A stretch of DNA of 64,000 nt from CAVTTH01 sp963737545. GTDB lineage: Bacteria; Verrucomicrobiota; Verrucomicrobiia; Chthoniobacterales; UBA10450. The DNA lies in contig CAVTTH010000003.1 in the NCBI GenBank assembly GCA_963737545.1, positions 1,116,001 through 1,180,000 on the forward strand, written 5' to 3'. Shown one piece after another: positions 1 through 8,786 of the stretch. How positions within the stretch are numbered: the first letter of the stretch is position 1; every line of letters begins with the position of its first letter. A program made the translations under genes and the position numbers. The notes under the pieces were generated by a model, which saw nothing but the letters and a program-made list of their open reading frames with translations, was not told the DNA's origin and searched no databases.

Positions 1-791
1 GCCGGCGTGGTTTTGAAAACGCGCTTGAAGATTCGGCTGAAATGACGAGGACAAAGACAAGCTCGTTCAGCCAGCGCTTCAACGGAAAGATCGTCCTCCA
101 AATGAGCGAGGATCCAGTTGGGAAGGTCGGCCAGCCGATCGACGGACTCACGTTCCTGCTTCGGAGGGTAGGTCAACGATTCTTCCGCTCCCGGTGGCCG
201 GAGACGCATAACGAACTCGCGTGCCACCTCCAGCGCGACTCGCGGACCATAATCTTCCTCAATCAACGCCAGCGTCATCTCCACTCCGGCATCCCCGCCG
301 CCGCAAGTATAGAACGGGCCGTCCTTTAAGAACGCCGCCGTATGGTTAACCTTTAGATTCGGGAATCGTTGCGCTACGTCGTGGGAGAATCGCCAGTGGG
401 TTGTGACCTCGCGTCCATCAATCAAACCGCTCTCGGCCAGGGCGTAAATTCCGCCGCAAACGGATGCGATTCGCCGAACGCGATTTTCGTGTGCGCGTAA
501 CCAGGATGAAACGGCCTTATTTGTGCCCGGAAGGTGGCAACCGGTTCTGCCAGGGACAATAACTGTGTCGAGTGATGATACTGTTTGGATTGTCCTGTCC
601 GCCTTGAAGGAGATCCCGGATTCCGAAACAAATTTCTTGGTGTTCAGACCGAAAATTAGTACGTCGTAGCATGAGTGGGTGCGATGGTAGTTGTCGTAGG
701 TGTGCGCTGCTTTGAACGCTTCGAGTGGTCCGATAAAGTCGAGCGTGGTGACGCCGTCGAAGCCAAGGATCCCGACGACGCGCGGAACCAT
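1..791 (-). CDS. GlxA-family transcriptional regulator (DJ-1/PfpI domain plus AraC-type HTH), C-terminus cut by window edge
   Basis: The reading frame is open from an ATG at 791 down to base 1, about 263 residues. The first 190 residues look like the DJ-1/PfpI-like amidotransferase fold used as a sensor in GlxA regulators. They include an IASVCGGIYALAESGLIDG stretch in which Cys112 sits at the nucleophile-elbow position, followed by EVTTHW. From about residue 217 the sequence turns into an AraC-type helix-turn-helix (LPNWILAHLEDDLSVEALAERACLCPRHFSRIFK), which is cut off at base 1. The start is chosen because GGAG lies 5 bases upstream and the family normally begins with a V-x-I-L-G-F-D strand. 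It is divergent from the MocR-type regulator at 1036, so one may control the other through the shared 245-base gap. The ligand is unknown. The family assignment is secure. Confidence 0.85.
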   Translation of the reverse strand, partial: MVPRVVGILGFDGVTTLDFIGPLEAFKAAHTYDNYHRTHSCYDVLIFGLNTKKFVSESGISFKADRTIQTVSSLDTVIVPGRTGCHLPGTNKAVSSWLRAHENRVRRIASVCGGIYALAESGLIDGREVTTHWRFSHDVAQRFPNLKVNHTAAFLKDGPFYTCGGGDAGVEMTLALIEEDYGPRVALEVAREFVMRLRPPGAEESLTYPPKQERESVDRLADLPNWILAHLEDDLSVEALAERACLCPRHFSRIFKRVFKTTP

Positions 792-1035
792 ATCTCCGGG
801 TAACGTCGACCTGGGAATGCTTTGGTGACATCGCAGGTGCATGCCATCCTCATCCGACCGGGGTGGCAACGTCACAAGAGCCACTTGGCGCGATGTTACT
901 AGACCGCTTTGCGGAAGGATATGGGAGATGCGCTATCTGGCCGGTTTGACACCGGCATCGCAAGAAGTCAGGTACGATCAAATGAAGATATCGCTCGCGA
1001 GGAGGCGGCGTCGGCGTTCGATCATAGCCTTCGAA

Positions 1036-2502
1036 ATGATTCGTCTCGATCGGAGGTCGGGCGAACCTCTTCATCAACAACTCTACCGCCAGATTCGTGA
1101 TGAATTGGAGTCGGGGAGTTTTAGCAACAGTTCTTCGCGGCTTCCTTCTTCACGATCGTTGGCCGCCGACCTCGGGGTTTCGAGACTCACTGTCAGTCTC
1201 GCCTTTTCGAAGCTCCACGCTGAAGGCTACCTGCAATCAAAGATTGGATCGGGGACGTTTGTCGCGGATCCGTTACCCAATACTCTTCTACGGGTGGGCA
1301 GGCTGAAAGGCGAGCCGGGCGTCGAGCGTCCTCCGCGTATTGCCGAACGCGTCAGAAATCTTCCCGACGACCGCACGGGAAAACAATTTAATATCGGGGT
1401 CGGCGGCGGGCCAGGGGATATCCTTGTGCCGGGGGTACCGGCGGTCGACGAATTTCCGATGGCAGTTTGGGAGCGACTCAGGGCGGAGGTTCTTGCGAAG
1501 AAGGGGGCCAATTTGTTGCGCTATGCCTCGAGTCGCGGCGACACCGACTTGCGCAAGGCCATTGCAGCCTACCTGTGTGATTTTCGCGGCGCCCACTGCC
1601 ATCCCGACCAAATCGTCGTCGTGGCTGCGATGCAGCAGGCGATGCTAATCAGCGCGATGGCCCTGATAAATCCGGGCGATGCCGCGTGGATTGAAGACCC
1701 GGGATTTCATCAAGCGCGCCGGGCCTTCATTTTCGCCGGGGCCACTGTGGTTCCGAGACCGATTGATCGCGAAGGGATCGTGATCGGCCGCTCCTCGAGA
1801 ATGGCCTCGCCCAAAATAATTTTCGTAACGCCTTCTCACCAATTCCCGCTCGGAGTCACCATGAGTCTGAAGCGCAGAACGGCCCTGATCGATTTTGCGC
1901 GTGAGCACGACGCTTTTGTTTTCGAAGACGATTACAACTCGGAGTTCCGTTTCAACGGTCCGCCGCTTCCCTGCCTGCAGGGGCTCGATCACGCCGGGCG
2001 GGTGATCTACGCCGGGACCATGAGCAAGATTCTCTATCCGTCTTTGCGTCTGGGATATCTCCTTGTTCCGGAGCAGTTGGTTGATTCGATCATCAAAATC
2101 CGGGCGGTGATCGATCAGCATTCTTCCGCCATCGATCAGGCAACGCTGGCCCGGTTTCTGACCGAAGGATTTTTCCTGAGTCACATAAAGCGGATTCGGA
2201 AAATCTATGCCGATCGAAGAGATTTCTTTATCGAACAATTCAATGGGTTGCTGAGCGACTGTTTCGATCTCCAGATCCCGGAAGCCGGGTTGCATTTCGT
2301 CGCCTGGCTGCGACGGGAAACTGATTTTCCAGTAGTCAAAAGCATTGCGGCCGAGATCGGAATCAAGCCGTTGTCCTTCTTTTGCATTCAGGCTGAACTG
2401 CCACCTGCCATCCTTTTCGGTTTTGCAGCCTGGTCCCGCGCGCAAATTCGCGAGACTCTGATCAAGTTCGCTGCCGCTCTCACAAAAAAAAGGATTTTGT
2501 GA
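1036..2502 (+). CDS. MocR/PdxR-type GntR transcriptional regulator with aminotransferase-like domain
   Basis: The protein has 488 residues if started at 1036. Residues 10-75 form a GntR-type winged helix (LPSSRSLAADLGVSRLTVS, then EGYLQSKIGSGTFVAD), which binds DNA. The rest is a fold-type I aminotransferase domain, with DDYNSEFRF and a GTMSKILYPSLRLGYL motif whose Lys331 would form the PLP Schiff base. MocR proteins usually sense PLP or an amino-acid-like ligand. The open frame extends upstream to 841, but those extra residues are arginine-rich and unlike the family, so I prefer ATG 1036; ATG 982 is the alternative, and neither has a clear Shine-Dalgarno. It is divergent from the GlxA-type gene and its end nearly abuts the end of gmhA. 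The regulated gene is unknown. Confidence 0.85.
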   Translation: MIRLDRRSGEPLHQQLYRQIRDELESGSFSNSSSRLPSSRSLAADLGVSRLTVSLAFSKLHAEGYLQSKIGSGTFVADPLPNTLLRVGRLKGEPGVERPPRIAERVRNLPDDRTGKQFNIGVGGGPGDILVPGVPAVDEFPMAVWERLRAEVLAKKGANLLRYASSRGDTDLRKAIAAYLCDFRGAHCHPDQIVVVAAMQQAMLISAMALINPGDAAWIEDPGFHQARRAFIFAGATVVPRPIDREGIVIGRSSRMASPKIIFVTPSHQFPLGVTMSLKRRTALIDFAREHDAFVFEDDYNSEFRFNGPPLPCLQGLDHAGRVIYAGTMSKILYPSLRLGYLLVPEQLVDSIIKIRAVIDQHSSAIDQATLARFLTEGFFLSHIKRIRKIYADRRDFFIEQFNGLLSDCFDLQIPEAGLHFVAWLRRETDFPVVKSIAAEIGIKPLSFFCIQAELPPAILFGFAAWSRAQIRETLIKFAAALTKKRIL

Positions 2503-2504
2503 GC

Positions 2505-3083
2505 TTACTTCTTTGCGAGGCGCGGTTCGACGATCTCGCAGAGGACGTGGAGCAGGAACTTGTGCGCTTCCTGGATACGAGCGGTCGAATCTCCGGCGAC
2601 AATGAACTCGACATCGGCCATGCCCTTGCTCGTTCCGCCGTCACGGCCCAGCAGGGCGATACTCGTTAGGCCCCGCTTCCTCGCCTCTTCCAAGGCGCGT
2701 TTGACGTTGCTCGAGTTTCCACTGGTACTGATCGCGAGCAGAAGGTCACCGCTTTGGCCGAAAGCCCAGACCTGGCGCGCGAAGATCTCGTCAAAGCCGT
2801 AGTCGTTTCCAATCGCGCTCGTTAGGCTGCCGCCCTGGGCAAGGTTGAGGGCGGGATAAGGCGGGCGATCGTCGACGAACCGACAGGCGAGTTCTGTGGC
2901 AAAATCGGCGCCATCGGCCGCGCTTCCGCCATTGCCGCAGACCAACAGTTTGTGATTGGAGAGGAGACACGCAGTTACCAATTCGCCGGCACGCGAGAGA
3001 GCCGGGCCGAAATTGGCCAGCTGTTGAAACGTTGCATTCGCGGCGCGGAGAGCGTTTTGCAGAATTTCGGGAACTTCGGGCAT
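2505..3083 (-). CDS. gmhA: phosphoheptose isomerase (D-sedoheptulose-7-phosphate isomerase)
   Basis: This 192-residue cytoplasmic enzyme would convert sedoheptulose 7-phosphate to glycero-manno-heptose 7-phosphate, the first step toward the heptose of lipopolysaccharide core. The SIS domain is clear: LLVCGNGGSAADGADFATEL near residues 46-65, AISTSGNSSNVKRALEEA in the middle, and an IQEAHKFLLHVLCEIVE helix at the end. Length and motifs match the family closely. Its presence supports a Gram-negative envelope. No other heptose gene is adjacent: it converges on the MocR regulator and diverges from the caspase cluster. Paralogous SIS isomerases of other phosphosugars are a less likely reading. Confidence 0.88.
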   Translation of the reverse strand: MPEVPEILQNALRAANATFQQLANFGPALSRAGELVTACLLSNHKLLVCGNGGSAADGADFATELACRFVDDRPPYPALNLAQGGSLTSAIGNDYGFDEIFARQVWAFGQSGDLLLAISTSGNSSNVKRALEEARKRGLTSIALLGRDGGTSKGMADVEFIVAGDSTARIQEAHKFLLHVLCEIVEPRLAKK

Positions 3084-3248
3084 GGAGAAAAATTCGGGAG
3101 ACGTTTGATTCTATCGGGCGTTCCGATTTTGTCTTGGTACTTTTCGCCAGATCGGGTATTCGTGCGTTTCACGCCGGTGATGCGGCGATCGCTTCGGAGG
3201 CGCGCCCGATTGCCGGCCAAATCATTCGATGAACCATAGCCTTCTGTT

Positions 3249-4058
3249 ATGCCTAAAGCCGTCTCTCTCCATCTCGGACTGAATGCCGTCGATCCCAAGC
3301 AGTACAGTGGATGGTCGGGAAAATTATCCGCTTGCGAATTCGACGCCAAAGACATGCAAACCCTGGCTCGAAAGCAGGGTTTCACACAAAAACCGCCTAA
3401 CGAAAAGCGCGACACGAAACAGGGTTCTGGCTGACCTTAAGGCGGCCGCGGGCAGGCTGAAGAAAGGCGATATTTTCTTCCTCACCTACTCCGGGCACGG
3501 GGGTCAGGTTTATAATACAGGCAACGATTTCGAACCGGACGGTTACGATGAAACGTGGTGTCTCTACGATGGCGAACTGATCGATGACGAACTCTATGCG
3601 GCGTTCGCCGTTTTTGCCGCCGGAGTGCGCATCTTTGTTTTTCCGACAGTTGCCACAGCGGCACGGTCCTCCGCGAAATGAAATTTGCCGCGCTCGGTCT
3701 CGCCCCGGTGCGCCCGCGCGCCATGCCGCGAGATGTCGCGCTGCGTGTTTACATGGATCACGCCGAATTTTACGATGGTCTCCAGGCGCGGACCGGCCCT
3801 GATCCGCGCACCAAGGTCAAGGCCACGGCATTATTGATTTCGGGTTGCCAGGATAATCAAACGAGTTCCGATGGTGATCGGAACGGTCTCTTTACCGGGA
3901 CACTTCTGGCGGTGTGGAAGAACGGCAAGTTCGCCGGTGACTACCGCGGATTTCATAAGACGATCGTAAAGTTCATGCCACCGGTCCAGACGCCGAACTA
4001 TTTTACCATCGGCCCGGCCAACCACGCGTTTGAGGCGCAGAAGCCTTTTACCGTCTAG
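3249..4058 (+). pseudogene. caspase-family (metacaspase-like) protein with two compensating single-base frameshifts
   Basis: Three consecutive reading frames join into one caspase-like protein of about 269 residues if two single-base changes are corrected. One extra A in the A5 run at 3388-3392 gives FTQNRLTKSATRNRVLADL, and one missing T in the T5 run at 3638-3642 restores IFVFSDSCHSGTVLREMK. The corrected protein has the catalytic His in TYSGHGGQ (codon at 3496) and the catalytic Cys in DSCHSG (codon at 3651), both canonical for clan CD cysteine proteases. The N-terminus (LHLGLNAVDPKQYSGW) and the acidic GNDFEPDGYDETW loop are typical of bacterial metacaspase-like proteins. It lies 6 bases before the hydrolase-caspase gene, so the two are probably one operon. 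The frameshifts could be assembly errors, true decay or, less likely, recoding. Confidence 0.78.
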
Positions 4059-4064
4059 GCATCG

Positions 4065-5912
4065 ATGAAAATCCTTCTCGTCCATGGCGTCGGTCACGCG
4101 GAGCGACCGGAGAATCAACCTTGGGATGCTCCCTGGAAAGAGGCGATCACGAATGGGATTCAGTATTTCGATCAAAGCTTCACGCCGACCTACGATCATT
4201 TCGATTACGACGGTCTCTTCTCCGGGAAGGTCGACTTGTTGACCGATCTGGCCGCAGCGGCGCGGCTCGGGTTTGCCCCGTTAGGCGCAGCTGTCGGTGA
4301 GGCCGCCAGCGCGGTCACTGGCTGGTTTCGTCCGAAGCGCGGCTTGTTCGATTGGGCCAAGCCAATCGCGAGCGCGGCCGACGGCTGGCACGCCGGCATG
4401 GTGGCGGAATGGGACCAGAAGATGTCACTTCGCCGGCAGCTCCGCAAAAGCCTGATCGATAAGATCAAGGAGTTCAGCCCCGATGTGATTGCGGCGCACA
4501 GTCTCGGTACAGTTATCTGTTACGACGCCTTTACATCGGATGAAGGGAGCGACGCGTGTCGCGGCCGTTATTTCATTACCTTCGGTTCTCAGATCGCCAA
4601 TCCCAATCTGAAGGCGGCCCATTTTGGGAACAAGATCAGGGGTGTGAACCAGAAATATTGGTTCCATCTTTTCAATCAAAGCGATCCGGTCCTCGCCCAT
4701 CGCATCGTTGATCGCATCCAAAACTTCGAAGAAATTTCGTGGGACGACAGGGTGGCGGGGCACGATGCTGTCGTCGATCTGGCCGCTCATCCCGGGCACG
4801 CTGGTTATCTGCAACGCGATCTCACTCGCCAGCAGGTTTATCGAGTGTTGGCTCAGCAACCTGCGCCTCGCGCGCTGGCGAAGCGGAGTGCGGATTATCA
4901 CCAGTCGGTGACCGCTCGACATCGGCGCGCGCTGCTCATCGGAATCAACAATTATCCCGATCCGGCCTCACGTCTCGACGGCTGCGTGAACGACGTCTTC
5001 CTGATGAGCAGTGTTCTTCAGGAAATTGGGTTTGCGGCTGAGGACATTCGCGTGATTCTCGACGAGCGTGCGACGGGCGCGGCGATTCGAGAACGAATCG
5101 ACTGGCTGCTCGATGGGACGGCTGACGGGCAGGAGCGCGTGCTTTTCTACAGTGGCCACGGCGCGCAACTCCCTGATTACAATCCGGCCGAGGTGATCGA
5201 TCACGTCGATGAGTGTCTTGTTCCATATGACTTCCACTGGACACAGGAAAGCGCGATCACCGACGATGATTTCCTGAAGTACTATGGCTCGCTGCCCTAT
5301 AGCGCGAAGTTCTATGCCATCTTCGATTGCTGCCATTCAGGTGGACTGACGCGAAGCAGTCCCCGAAAAATACGCGGCATCATTCCACCGGACGATATTC
5401 GGCACCGGATGCTGCGCTGGAACAAGGCGGAGCAAATGTGGGAGGAACGTGAAGTCGCAGAACTGAATCCCGATTTCGGAGGGAGCCGCGCGGTTCGTGA
5501 CAAGTTCATGGGCCGTAACGGCAACACCAAGAGGCTGGGTTCGGCGATGAGCCTGCGCGAAAATCAGACAGCGATTGAATACAATAAGAATCCCGAGGCC
5601 CGTCCGGGACCGTACATGCCGGTCCTCCTGCAGGCGTGTCAGGAAGGTGCCTACGCCTACGAGTACCACCACGGTGCCATCAGCTATGGCGTTTTTAGCT
5701 ACGCTCTCGCGAAGGAATTCCGCAAAGCAGTTAGCCGCGGCGGAAGAGGGATTTCGTTCAACGCTTTACGCGATCGGGTCAATGCGACGATGAAGGATCT
5801 TCATTACGACCAGGTTTGTGTCGCTGGCGGCCCGACCAAGGTATGCGCCAGCCCCGTTTTGCCTGCGTCCCCGAAGAAACAAGGGCCGGCGCCGCGCCGT
5901 CGCCGTCGCTAA
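4065..5912 (+). CDS. alpha/beta-hydrolase - caspase fusion protein
   Basis: This 615-residue protein fuses two hydrolase folds. Residues 1-270 begin KILLVHGVGH, carry an AHSLGT nucleophile elbow with Ser146, and contain NQSDPVLAH and AAHPGHAGY, which could supply the acid and base of a lipase/esterase-type triad. From about residue 285 a caspase domain follows (RRALLIGINNYPDP), with His365 in YSGHGAQ and Cys423 in DCCHSGG, and a QACQEGAYAYEYHHGAISYG segment near the end. The C-terminus is a basic PRRRRR tail. No signal peptide or membrane segment is seen, so it should act in the cytosol unless exported. It follows another caspase gene by 6 bases and precedes a peptidoglycan hydrolase by 5 bases. 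Substrate and trigger are unknown. Confidence 0.82.
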   Translation: MKILLVHGVGHAERPENQPWDAPWKEAITNGIQYFDQSFTPTYDHFDYDGLFSGKVDLLTDLAAAARLGFAPLGAAVGEAASAVTGWFRPKRGLFDWAKPIASAADGWHAGMVAEWDQKMSLRRQLRKSLIDKIKEFSPDVIAAHSLGTVICYDAFTSDEGSDACRGRYFITFGSQIANPNLKAAHFGNKIRGVNQKYWFHLFNQSDPVLAHRIVDRIQNFEEISWDDRVAGHDAVVDLAAHPGHAGYLQRDLTRQQVYRVLAQQPAPRALAKRSADYHQSVTARHRRALLIGINNYPDPASRLDGCVNDVFLMSSVLQEIGFAAEDIRVILDERATGAAIRERIDWLLDGTADGQERVLFYSGHGAQLPDYNPAEVIDHVDECLVPYDFHWTQESAITDDDFLKYYGSLPYSAKFYAIFDCCHSGGLTRSSPRKIRGIIPPDDIRHRMLRWNKAEQMWEEREVAELNPDFGGSRAVRDKFMGRNGNTKRLGSAMSLRENQTAIEYNKNPEARPGPYMPVLLQACQEGAYAYEYHHGAISYGVFSYALAKEFRKAVSRGGRGISFNALRDRVNATMKDLHYDQVCVAGGPTKVCASPVLPASPKKQGPAPRRRRR

Positions 5913-5917
5913 GACCT

Positions 5918-7375
5918 ATGATGTTAAGACTCGGAAGCCGGGGTGATGCGGTAGTTTCTTTGCAAAAGGATCTCAACAGACTCGCTCACGCTGGGACGAT
6001 CAAACTGGCGGCTGATTTGGAAGTCGACGGTCTCTTCGGTGAAAAAACCGAAGCGGCAGTGGAGAAAGCACAAACGGCGCTGAAGGTCGACGTTGACGGG
6101 ATCGCCGGAAATCAAACGCTCGGAGCCCTGGCGCGGAAGCTGGGCGAAAAAATTGTGCGGATCACGCACAAGATTTCTCCGGCTCAGCGAGGCAAGTTAA
6201 TCAAAATTCTCCTCAAAGTGGCGCAAAAGGAAGTGGGAACGCGCGAAGTGGGAGGAAATAATTGCGGGGTGCGGATTCGCGATTATCAGCGCGCGACCGA
6301 CGACCGGCCATTGGGTCCATGGCCCTGGTGTGCGGCGTTTGCCAGCTGGTGCATTCGCGAATGGGTCGCGCAACCGGCGGTGCGAGCGGCTTTGGGGTGG
6401 AGAACGGACGAGGTGGAAGCTCGACGACCGAAAACTTCGCGAGCGTTTGATTTTATCGACTGGGCTCGCGAGCAGAACCAATTCGTGCTCCCGGGAACGG
6501 CAAAGCCGGAACCGGGGATGATCGTTGTTTACGATTTCTCACACATCGGGATCGTGAAGCGGGCGGTTGGCCGGGACAGCTTCATCGCCATTGAAGGAAA
6601 CACCAATGGCTGCGGGGATCGCGACAGCACAACGGGCGACGGCGTCTGGGAAAAGAAGCGTGCCCGGAATCTGGTTCGTAATTTTATTCAGTGGCGTTTC
6701 ATTACCAAGCCGCCGGTGACTGCGCTGGCCGCTCCCCAGGTTTTGCCGATTGGTGTTCCACCGGATATTCGCGGGGTCGGCGCGATTCCGCGCGAATCCC
6801 TCGAGTTCATTATTGATGAAGAGGGAATAGACCAGCCGTATCGCTTTCCCGGCGGACAGTCCGGGGTGACGATTGGCCACGGTTACGATCTGAGTGCCGA
6901 AACGGCAACCGAGCTTTACCGCGATTGGGGGAAATGGTTGAGCAAAGAGCAACTCGACCGGCTGAAACAAGCCGTCGGAAAGAGCGGGCCAGCGGCTGCG
7001 CAAATGTGCCGTCAATTTGAAGACATCAAGATCAGCGCCGAGGCCGCGGATGATGTCTTTTATCGCTGCTCTGTGCCGAAATACTATCAACAGACGCTGG
7101 AAACCTTTCCTCACATGGACGCGTTTCCCGGGGTGGTGCAAGGGGCGCTTCTGAGTCTGGTCTTCAACCGTGGCACTTCACTGGAAGGCGGCCGTCGCGA
7201 AGAAATGCGAAGGATTCGCGACCTGCTTGCGAGCGGTTCACCAAAACGCCAGACGCTGGAGGAAATCGCGGGCCAATTTCGGAAGATGAAAAGCATTTGG
7301 GCAGGCAAGGGTCTGGACGGTCTGGTTATTCGCCGGGAAAAAGAAGCGCGATGGGTGGAAAGCGCGATCGCGTAA
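5918..7375 (+). CDS. modular peptidoglycan hydrolase (PG-binding domain, CHAP-like amidase/peptidase, muramidase-like C-terminus)
   Basis: The protein has 485 residues from ATG 5918; an upstream frame extension overlaps the previous gene and is rejected. Residues 1-75 are a PG_binding_1-type repeat (LRLGSRGDAVVSLQKDLN, then VDGLFGEKTEAAVEKAQ). Residues 95-265 resemble CHAP/NlpC-like cysteine hydrolases, with PWCAAFASWC as nucleophile region, SHIGIVKR for His and EGNTNGCG. The last 220 residues resemble phage-type or pesticin-like muramidases (IIDEEGIDQPYRFPGG, then TIGHGYDL, and a later LVFNRGTSLEGG). There is no signal peptide, so it would need a holin, a secretion system or lysis to reach the wall. 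It lies 5 bases after the hydrolase-caspase gene, probably in the same transcript. The muramidase assignment is the least certain part. Confidence 0.8.
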   Translation: MMLRLGSRGDAVVSLQKDLNRLAHAGTIKLAADLEVDGLFGEKTEAAVEKAQTALKVDVDGIAGNQTLGALARKLGEKIVRITHKISPAQRGKLIKILLKVAQKEVGTREVGGNNCGVRIRDYQRATDDRPLGPWPWCAAFASWCIREWVAQPAVRAALGWRTDEVEARRPKTSRAFDFIDWAREQNQFVLPGTAKPEPGMIVVYDFSHIGIVKRAVGRDSFIAIEGNTNGCGDRDSTTGDGVWEKKRARNLVRNFIQWRFITKPPVTALAAPQVLPIGVPPDIRGVGAIPRESLEFIIDEEGIDQPYRFPGGQSGVTIGHGYDLSAETATELYRDWGKWLSKEQLDRLKQAVGKSGPAAAQMCRQFEDIKISAEAADDVFYRCSVPKYYQQTLETFPHMDAFPGVVQGALLSLVFNRGTSLEGGRREEMRRIRDLLASGSPKRQTLEEIAGQFRKMKSIWAGKGLDGLVIRREKEARWVESAIA

Positions 7376-7604
7376 CGCGCGACAAAACGAATAAGTCGGA
7401 GGATCTGGGTGAATCCACGGCGGAATTTATCCCGGGGAACCGATCTCCGGCATTGGTCGTTAGGCTGGGGGAGCGCGGATGTGACTTTGGTGTTGTAGTC
7501 GCGGATCAGGCTCACCGGCCCGGTAGATCTTGCAGACAAGAAATGCCCAAATTTTCGCAAGCGATGCCGGGCGAGACGATGCGATCGAGTCCATAGTTAT
7601 TATT

Positions 7605-8713
7605 ATGAGAAAGCCAGATATCAGAAACATTCTTGTCCCGATTGACTTTTCGAAGCTATCCAAACCGGCAATCGTGACGGCCAAGGGCCTGGCGCGAAGG
7701 TTCGAAGCTGCCGTTCATCTCGCGCATGTGCACGAGTTTCATTACCCAGCGGGTGTCATCTTGCCGGTGGCGATTTCGATGATGGCCAACTATGAAAATA
7801 CGGAGGCCCGACAGAGCCAGCGCCTTAAGGTCCTGGCGACGAGGAATGGATTAGCCGCCGGAGACTGTCATTTCCTAACCGGTGCACCGACATTCAATGA
7901 GATCTGCAGTCTGGCGCGAATCATTCCTGCCGACTTGATCGTCATGTCCACGCGCGGCGCCGGAATCACACATTTCTTCGAAGGGAGCACCGCGGAGCGC
8001 ATCGTTCAGCACTCGCCTTGTCCAGTGCTGGTGGCACGAAAGTCGGAAAAGAAATCGAAGAGCGCTAAGTCGAATGGGAAGGCCCCTGGCGCGATCGATT
8101 CCATTCTTGTCCCGGTTGATTTTTCCCACTCTTCGCTCCAGGCGCTCGAGTACGCGATCGAGTTTGCCGAGCGCAGCGCCGCCAAGATTATCGTCTTTCA
8201 CACGGTGCATCTTATCGAAACGTTCAGCGCCGACGGCTATGGCGTGTACAATGTCTCCGCTTTAACAAAAGCGGCCCGCAAGGATGCCGAACGTCAGATG
8301 AAGGAATTTGTGGCGCTGGCAAAATTCCGCAGGGTGCCGTTCGAACGGCCTTCAAAGCCGGGCCGCCTGTTTCCGCGATCTGTGCGTTTGCCGAAGAACG
8401 CGATGTCGACCTGATCATCATGGCGACGCATGGCCGGACCGGCTTTCAGCATTTGCTGATGGGGAGCGTGGCGGAACAGGTGGTGCGTCGCGCGCAACGA
8501 TCGGTGCTGGTTGTGCCATCCCATCCGGAGGCGAGGGTTGCAGGATTGAAGGTGAGAACGCGACGCGCGCAGCGTTCGTCAAGCCAGGGTGCAAAGAGCA
8601 CGGCGTTGCCAACTTCAAAGGGCAGGCTGACGAAAGGGAATCGAACACAGCTTGCGCATCCGTTTCCCGAACGGCGTAAGACGAATAAGTTCCGTGAATC
8701 GCATTCGGTTTGA
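7605..8713 (+). pseudogene. universal stress protein with two UspA domains, second domain frameshifted
   Basis: The first UspA domain (RNILVPIDFSKLSKPA, ending in a VMSTRGAGITHFFEGSTAERIV nucleotide-binding loop) is intact. A second domain starts at SILVPVDFSHSSLQALEYA but leaves frame near 8344: the current frame stops at 8414, while the correct continuation (TAFKAGPPVSAICAFAEERDVDLIIMATHGRTGFQHLL) is in another frame. Adding one A to the GAA at 8343-8345 rebuilds VPFETAFKAGPP, which matches FETEIRTGPA in the neighbouring paralogue at 8787. The restored protein would be about 370 residues, with an extended basic C-terminal tail ending at 8713. Tandem Usp proteins bind ATP and aid survival under starvation, hypoxia or oxidative stress. 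ATG 7605 is chosen because the Usp fold begins just after it. Confidence 0.78.
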
Positions 8714-8786
8714 GCGGAACCAAGAAACGCCCAGTCTTTGACAAAGTCGGCCAAGCACTCGGGCCTTTCTGAATTAACTTTTGGTT

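Noticed and set aside
1645..2445. 266-codon open frame on the - strand
   Set aside because: It is antisense to the aminotransferase-like domain of the MocR regulator.
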